Shown in pieces: positions 8,148-13,471 of a stretch of DNA of 13,471 bases. Every line of letters starts with the position of its first letter. Position 1 is the first letter of the stretch. A program made the translations under genes and the position numbers. The notes below the pieces were generated by a model. It saw only the letters and a list, made by a program, of their open reading frames with translations, did no database searches and had not been told where the DNA came from. This stretch comes from Acanthaster planci (taxonomy: Eukaryota > Echinodermata > Asteroidea > Valvatida > Acanthasteridae): contig NW_019091868.1 of NCBI RefSeq assembly GCF_001949145.1, forward strand, positions 3,225 to 16,695, read 5' to 3'.

Positions 8148-8770
8148 TTAGGGACAGTACCTACAAAAGAAACAAGAAACGGAACCGAGATAACACCCCC
8201 CCCTTTGTGTTGGTCATTGTGTGATTGGAATCTCAGGAATTCTTTTCAGACATATAGGGGAATGGTTAGGTAACAATAGTCTAGAGTGTCTATAGAGTTT
8301 CAACGCCGGTTTTGCTTGTTGTTCAGGGCCGTACTAAGCGCCAGCAAGATCTAGATGGAAACAATACATGTGTATGACTAAATAAAAAATCTCATGTTAT
8401 CACATTTGCAGTAGTCTTCTTCAAGCAGTGAAAGTCGTTGATTTCTTCTGTTCCTGTAAAAGAACTCATTTTACTTTTACACCCTGGGATTTTACCAAAA
8501 TGTACAACCAATTAGGATGAAGCTTGCTCTGAACTAAAGGCCATCCTAGTGGTGATCAGCTTGATTTTTTTTTCTTTTTTTGCTAGCGAAGAAAAAAAGG
8601 TGAAATATTTTATCAGCCTCTCGTTGATTTTTTCATTTATTAGGCTTCTTTTCCACATGTACGGACAAATGGAGGAATCTTTACCCTCCACCGTTCGGAG
8701 GACACCTGCAAGACGTTGGAAACTACCTACGTGACGGGAGCCAGTCCAGGGCGAATCACGCCCTTACACT

Positions 8771-8782
8771 CAGGGGGCGCTG
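8771..8782 (+). promoter_or_regulatory. CTCF-like core motif
   Basis: CAGGGGGCGCTG matches the 3' core of the bilaterian CTCF motif (AGGGGGCGC), but the upstream CCAC part is shifted by one base (CACTC). It lies in the GC-rich patch. Motif match only. Confidence 0.3.
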
Positions 8783-8895
8783 TTCGTAATGCAGATGTAG
8801 ATTTTACATGTGTTGAGATCAGAATTTCTGGATCGTTTTTTCTATGTAAAATATTATTACTCAAAGCTGTCAGTTCATAATTAATTCGACGATTC

Positions 8896-8925
8896 AAAAA
8901 TAAATAAATAAATAAATAAATAAAA
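8896..8925 (+). repeat. (TAAA)n microsatellite
   Basis: Six perfect TAAA units at 8901-8924 are preceded by a short A run. Confidence 0.95.
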
Positions 8926-9074
8926 TGCCTGGCCTAATGGGGCCTTTATTGAAATTTATTCGACAAATAGAGTATCCAGTGAATCGAATTCAACTTCGCA
9001 ATGATTGGTTTCCGCCGCAATGATTTCAAAGAGTGAATGCGGAAGGGAACCAGTGTAACTGCATAACAATGAAA

Positions 9075-9145
9075 TTCTCACGTGGGGTGACGCGCATTCA
9101 TAAATTCGCGGGCATCTTGGAAGGAGCGTCGGTTTAACAGTCAAA
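9075..9145 (+). promoter_or_regulatory. Possible second promoter with a non-coding first exon
   Basis: A CpG-bearing patch in AT-rich DNA holds an E-box CACGTG (9079-9084), a TGACGCGC element (9088-9095) and a YY1-like GGGCATCTTGG (9110-9120). It ends at a donor, TCAAA|GTAAGTATG, with GT at 9146-9147 and full U1 complementarity. A first exon of roughly 50-70 bases ending at 9145 would be non-coding apart from a 23-codon ORF from ATG 9070 that stops before the donor. The exon candidates at 11809-13087 lie on the same strand downstream. Inference from motifs only. Confidence 0.25.
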
Positions 9146-10077
9146 GTAAGTATGCCATTTTTGAGTCGAAATCAACTGTTTTTGACCTTCAATAAGTAGA
9201 ATTGGCATAGTTTACAGTTTAAAGAGTAAACTGAACTAATTAAAAATGGAACACAGGCGAGTTTAGCACAAAATTCAATTTCGACAGTGACTTGTTTACT
9301 TCATCGTGGTACACTTGGTAGGCCATGTTCGGGGCTCAAGTTCCATAATATAGGGAAATCAATTATTTTCCCTTGCAGCTGTTTAGTAGACATTTAGAAA
9401 CTGAGAACATGTCTAAGTAGTCAAATTTAGCAGTGAAAATATTATACCATTGACTTTGAAAGCATTTAGAATTTTCAGACCAGTCCTCTGACGTTTATGG
9501 CAGAGTTGTCATCAAGTGGTGGCCGGGTACTGAATTCTTGAAATTCCACGTTTTCTTCCAAAGTCCACAAAATGGCTTTTTAACCCTTTGGGTAATAGGA
9601 AGACTTGCCAAGGAAGCAAAGAAAATTTGGGAAGTATATGACCTTACATTCTGATTTGAAATTGGATGCTTTCCTTTAACATGTCTGATGTTTTATTGAT
9701 TGCTTCAGACTGACAAAGACAAATACCCCTGTAAAGGAGAGCTCGAGTTAGAAATACGGACACAACTTGACCTCCTATGACCAAAACCCTATGAGGTTGG
9801 TCTGAAAAATTCTACGTGTTTTCTTCATTAAGGACACGACATTTTTTTCTTCCTTCTAAATTGAGAATTTCTGGACATGCTTTGGTTTATGAAGGCTAAA
9901 AGGTCACTTTAGGGAGTAAAGATGTCTGTACTTGGAACTCTTCCCCTATAAGCGTCACAAACGTTCAGCTTGACCAAATAATGTGTGATAATTTAATTGT
10001 TTCAATGCATTCTGATTCTAAATACGTGCATTCTTGTCTTTGTAGGGCGATGTTGAAATAAATGTGTGTGCAAACCG

Positions 10078-10134
10078 AATTATTCCCGGGAGTGTGGCAA
10101 GGAGCGTGCTGCCATGCTCCCAGTAATTATTCCC
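10078..10134 (+). repeat. Hairpin nested between 10-bp direct repeats
   Basis: AATTATTCCC occurs at 10078-10087 and again at 10125-10134. Between them, 10088-10099 (GGGAGTGTGGCA) pairs with 10110-10121 (TGCCATGCTCCC): 12 pairs, of which two are G-T wobbles, around a 10-base loop. Flanking direct repeats plus an inner inverted repeat look like a minute insertion with a target duplication, or a structured element. Confidence 0.6.
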
Positions 10135-10777
10135 TGCAATGACCTATTAGCCATCAGAAAGCAAACACAACAAACAGAACAATTCAATTTGGAAGGGGAA
10201 AAAATCAAGCCTTTTACTTAGAAAACACAGGAATTTTCTGAACATTTCCATAGGGTTTGTGCACAGGTTGTCAAGTGGCGTCCTTATGTGGACTCCCCCG
10301 CCAATCAGAAAACCACTCGGACTACACAGTAGGTAGCGAAATTAGAGAACTGGCAAGTACACCATCACGGACGCAAATACATACAACCAGATACATATTC
10401 CTTTCTGTGAAATTCGCATAGTCACGGTTCGTTGTCTGTTTGTCACCAGTTGTGGTGCAAGTACAAGTGCAAAAACAGCCTCACTACTGGTCCAAGGTCA
10501 TACTTCCCAGATTACGTGTGCATTTCTTTTTATACAGAGGGTTGTGGGGCCATTTTGTGGAATATTTTGTAAGAAGGATTGAAAGTTCATCCTTCTGGCA
10601 AATAAATACTTGCAGAGTCCTAGAAGTAAGGATTGAGCAGTAGATGTAGCATCTCCAATTCTCAAATTTATGAAACTGTTGACTTTGAAGATAAACTTGA
10701 GATGGAGTGTAAAGTCCTGTCCCAGAGCTACCAAGGATTGGGGGAATGATTTAAATTTTTATTTTGTCAATTTACAG

Positions 10778-10894
10778 ATGATTCCTGTGCACCTTGATTT
10801 CAATCGGCGAGGGAGGCTGGAAGCAACACTCCCACAAAGAGCCCACACAGAGCCCGCCAAGAGCCCACAAAGAGTCCACACAGAGCTCGCATGA
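10778..10894 (+). other. Exon-like ORF behind a good splice acceptor
   Basis: A T-rich tract ending TTTACAG (10777) is followed at once by an ATG and a 38-codon ORF starting MIPVHLDFNRRGRLEAT, which then runs through the 11-bp repeats to TGA at 10892-10894. The acceptor is one of the best in the window. The peptide is unknown and largely repeat-encoded, so this may be a non-coding exon or a decoy. Confidence 0.2.
10838..10892 (+). repeat. 11-bp minisatellite, five copies
   Basis: Five tandem units start at 10838, 10849, 10860, 10871 and 10882. The consensus is AGAGCCCACAC with one to four changes per unit; unit 1 matches it exactly and unit 4 differs by one base. Confidence 0.85.
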
Positions 10895-11207
10895 AGAATG
10901 TTGCAGTGAAGAGGCCTGCATAATTAAACTCAATGCAACAAGATTCTACCATTTGAACTGGAAGTGAGACAATGGACCCTACAATCAGACAAGATCGTTG
11001 CACTTGCCATAATCCAACGTTAGCCTGCCACATTGAACGAATTGAACGTGATATTGGCTTATTTCTAAAATACAAGCCAATTCTGTTCTTTCTGATATAC
11101 TGAATGGCTATGCATCAGTTGAGGGTCATGTCAGTAAATAGTATTTTGAGGTCATTTTCTCATAGCCATGAAAATAATCCCATCAATCACCTTCCATAAT
11201 CCGGCGT

Positions 11208-11398
11208 ATTAACCTCAACCAATCCCAAACTATCAATACGTGTAGTAAATTACAACCCCATTAACCATAATCATTTATCATGTTAACTTCAACCAACCAC
11301 TAACCATTAACAGAAACTAACGATTCCATTAACATTTTAAGCCTCAAGTAACCCCCAACCATTAACAAACAAGTAACCACAAGGCATTACCCATTAAA
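11208..11398 (+). repeat. G-poor tract with repeated CCATTAAC
   Basis: CCATTAAC occurs at 11258, 11304, 11326 and 11359, with CCATTAAA at 11391, at irregular spacing among many TAAC, CAACC and AACC words. G is scarce on the + strand (about a dozen in 190 bases) while C is common. It may be a decayed tandem repeat or a strand-asymmetric simple sequence. Confidence 0.55.
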
Positions 11399-11808
11399 TC
11401 ATTTGCCAGTGACCCATTTCCTAATTGAAATGAGAAAAATGATCCGTCAAAATGCTGCAAAGACTTAAAAACATGCACGCAGTTTTTGTACATCACTACG
11501 CAAAATGTGCTCATTTGTGTTAAAAAAAATCAACAGCGCGTTTGTTGAACTTGTCCTAAATCAAATTTTATTTTTGGGTTAAAAATCACTGCGAATGCCA
11601 CAACTGGGTAGTTTTCTGGGGTAAAGTGTCTTTGAAGACCGACCTTGAATCAGTTTGTCGAGGTTCCTTGGATAAAATAAATACATAGTTTTCAACAAAC
11701 AAGAAAAGCAAGATTATCTGCCGCAGTGGACTGTGAGCCTTGACTGTGACTTTGAGAATTGAAAAGGAGGAATTTGTGGACATGACACAAGACAGTGTTT
11801 GAATAAAG

Positions 11809-11953
11809 ATAGCTGTCTTGGACAAAACAAAGAACAATGTCGGTGAGGAAGAGATCGAGGGAATTCTGAATGATGCACTGGAAAGAAATCAGCTTGTGTC
11901 TGGAATTGATCCTGCTGAAGCTATTCTCGTTCAACTTCAAGCAATCCATGGAA
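11809..11953 (+). CDS. Candidate exon A of an unidentified gene
   Basis: Frame 1 is open from 11803, after a TGA at 11800, and encodes an acidic, probably helical segment including NNVGEEEIEGILNDALERNQ followed by LVSGIDPAEAILVQLQAIHG. Amino-acid use is protein-like, unlike the flanks. It ends at ATGGAA|GTGAGT (GT at 11954), a strong donor, in phase 1. The 5' edge is uncertain: acceptors after 11808 or 11832 both give phase 0 but have weak pyrimidine tracts. I do not recognise the protein. The phase-1 end fits the next exon candidate at 12798. Confidence 0.45.
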
Positions 11954-12797
11954 GTGAGTATTACCCATTGATACTCCGCCTTTTGTAGCACTCTACCCAC
12001 AGATTCTATAGTTTGGAGTGTCTACAGACTGTACCCATAGCAACCAAATCGCTATACCTGTAGCGACCAAAGAACTGGCTGCGTGACCGCTGGTGTTATG
12101 AACAAAATGCATACTCGTGTGTCGCACATTTTGTACACTCGGGTTGCATGTGAGCTAGGCCTATTTCAAATTAGGGGTTGTTTGAATAAGTGCTGGTAAA
12201 TTCTCCACTGATTTCTTATTGAAATTAGACCTACATTTAAAATATAAAATAATCAGTCACCGCTTCAATCAATCAGAATCTGTGGTAGAGGTGTTGTACA
12301 ACAAATATTTACGGCTGAATTTTCTTGTGGTACAGGAAAGTGAGCCTTCTGATATGAGGTGATCCATTTAACATCGTCTTCTAAGGTCAAGCGGTCAATA
12401 TCGTATTTGATGACGAATGAGATACAATACCAGAATTTAAACAAATCCAATTACAGTTTTGTCAGATTTTTTCCCAATCTGGTTTCAATTCATACAATAT
12501 GTCTACCAAAGAAAGAATTCCCTTTAAGGTCCATTTGAAGTGCGAAATATTTTCTCCCAAAGATGTCACGAGAATCTGGCAATAGATTCTGACGATATTG
12601 AGCTGTAAATATTTCTAAAATTTTGTGTCTATTTAGATATTTTTGTTCCTTGTCAATATCAACATGCACTCTAAGCACTGAAATGTACCCTATGTTTGCT
12701 TTAATCATTACGTCCTTGATTTCCTAAGCGGGTATATAAGTTTCTTACTTTCTCATTAATGTCTGTTAAAGTTAATGAATACTTCTCGTTTCTACAG

Positions 12798-12865
12798 GGA
12801 CCACATTCTACTTTGACGAGTAACCTGAATCAGTGGAGGCAAAGAAGCTGGACATTTGGTACAAG
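12798..12865 (+). CDS. Candidate exon B, with in-frame stop
   Basis: A clean acceptor (TTCTCGTTTCTACAG, ending 12797) and donor (TACAAG|GTAAG, GT at 12866-12867) bound 68 bases. Entered in phase 1 from exon A, it reads TTFYFDE and then TAA at 12821-12823, after which the same frame gives PESVEAKKLDIWYK up to a phase-0 end. The text on both sides of the stop looks coding. The stop could be the natural end of the protein, a nonsense mutation, a sequencing error, or a reason to use another frame: the phase-0 entry is open throughout. Confidence 0.4.
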
Positions 12866-12982
12866 GTAAGTTATCACCAAAAGACCCTGTTTGTCTAAAC
12901 CAATTCATCCATCACGCCATTGAGTGTACTTTTTACTTTTTCAAATTTCTCAATGCCTGATTCATTTTGCTTGACTTTGCAG

Positions 12983-13087
12983 GATTTATCCAATGTTGGA
13001 CAAAGGGATTGTCGGTCGAAACGGTACAGCAGGAGATGGGTCATCCCAATTAGAGGCCGGGGAATTCAAGAATTGCATGTTCATAAG
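12983..13087 (+). CDS. Candidate exon C
   Basis: The acceptor GACTTTGCAG (ending 12982) and donor CATAAG|GTGAGG (GT at 13088) bound 105 bases, exactly 35 codons. In the phase-0 frame inherited from exon B it reads DLSNVGQRDCRSKR, then YSRRWVIPIRGRGIQELHVH. The alternative frame, entered in phase 2, is also open (IYPMLDKGIVGRNGTAGDG). No family recognised. If the TAA in exon B is the real end, this is 3' untranslated sequence, and a stop followed by spliced exons would normally expose the transcript to nonsense-mediated decay. Confidence 0.35.
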
Positions 13088-13471
13088 GTGAGGTAACCAT
13101 TTCTTGCAGGCGTGGACATGCACAAGAACCCCGGATCATAGCAACTAGGCTTGGTAAAGTAACCCTTCATCTTATTTTGTCCAAGCAAAGTTGAAACCTC
13201 TTTCAATTTTGCTTTTTGAACCATTTGGGGAGTCAGAAAGCATTGAAAGAAAGTCTCTTGAGAGCATTTTTCTAGTATTTTCCCATGTTTGGTAACTAGT
13301 TCACAGCTTTACCAAGAGGCCAATGGCGAAAAAATGATTTGTTTTATAGAAATTGACTTTGAAAACTTTCTGCTGAATTGAAATCAATTTTCTTATGCTC
13401 GCCAAGGTTCCTTTTTAGCAGTGAAATGGATCACTTGGAAGTCAGGTTAGTATTTCCCAGAATGGTTCAAC
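13088..13471. other. Presumed intron or flank, no gene seen
   Basis: AT-rich, with stops in all frames. The only item of note is a short 2A-like reading at 13103-13138, discussed in the findings. Confidence 0.4.

Larger units (their letters stand above)
8148..9060. other. Gene-free stretch with a GC-rich patch
   Basis: No convincing gene. The part at 8665-8790 is GC-richer than its surroundings and stays open for short distances in two frames (for example PPPFGGHLQDVGNYLRDG), perhaps a worn coding remnant. I cannot name a family. Confidence 0.4.
9146..11808. other. Presumed intron or intergenic DNA with several repeats
   Basis: Stops occur in all frames and no recognised protein is seen. 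Structures found here (hairpin, minisatellite, G-poor tract, one exon-like ORF) are listed separately. Apart from those I see nothing noteworthy. Confidence 0.4.

Noticed and set aside
11692-12000. Minus-strand 102-residue ORF over exon candidate A
   Set aside because: The + strand frame has a better amino-acid profile and a strong donor; the minus ORF shows no motif.
9426-13426. Two shared 13-mers (TTTAGCAGTGAAA and ATTGACTTTGAAA) near 9.4 kb and 13.4 kb
   Set aside because: The words appear in opposite order in the two places and surrounding bases do not align; chance matches of this length are expected in AT-rich DNA.
1-13471. tRNA, rRNA, CRISPR array or bacterial-type operon
   Set aside because: No B-box or cloverleaf, no regularly spaced repeats with spacers, and no run of adjacent long ORFs was seen.

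Overview
The window looks like nuclear DNA from an animal, not a bacterium, phage or plasmid. Coding sequence is split by GT...AG introns, long AT-rich stretches carry no gene, and no operon, Shine-Dalgarno pattern, CRISPR array, tRNA or rRNA is visible. Two observations fit a marine invertebrate, perhaps an amphioxus-, echinoderm- or hemichordate-like deuterostome: a TRIM-type NHL beta-propeller gene and a decayed BEL/Pao retrotransposon. The sequence alone does not fix the species.

Layout, left to right. (1) Positions 1-1555 hold the 3' end of a TRIM/NHL-repeat gene in two exons (1-217 and 936-1555), joined by a phase-1 intron and ending in a stop at 1553-1555. (2) Positions 2233-2334 look like a housekeeping-type promoter: a perfect 12-bp NRF-1 palindrome, a ZNF143-like element, then an ATG in good context opening a 19-codon exon with a clean splice donor. 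(3) Positions 3701-6239 are the broken remains of a BEL/Pao LTR retrotransposon pol gene, with reverse transcriptase, RNase H, zinc-binding linker, integrase and C-terminal tail in that order. It is interrupted by stops, frameshifts and at least two large deletions, and key catalytic residues have changed. A possible single LTR follows (about 6356-6771). (4) Positions 6772-9060 have no convincing gene but contain a G-quadruplex motif, two adjacent hairpins, a CTCF-like core and a TAAA microsatellite. (5) Positions 9075-9145 form a CpG-bearing patch with an E-box and a perfect splice donor, possibly a second promoter with a non-coding first exon. (6) Positions 9146-11808 look like intron or intergenic DNA with a hairpin inside direct repeats, an 11-bp minisatellite and a G-poor CCATTAAC-rich tract. 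(7) Positions 11809-13087 contain three exon-like blocks with matching splice phases on the + strand. The shared reading frame meets a TAA early in the second block, so this is either a gene whose protein ends there or a damaged gene.

The first-exon candidate at 2278-2334 ends in phase 0 and the exon candidate at 11809 opens in phase 0. They could belong to one gene whose long intron received the retrotransposon, but only transcript data could show this. I found no defence or other multi-gene system. The most unusual items are the unassigned exon trio, the paired hairpins, the hairpin nested in direct repeats and the excess of TAGGCCTA.
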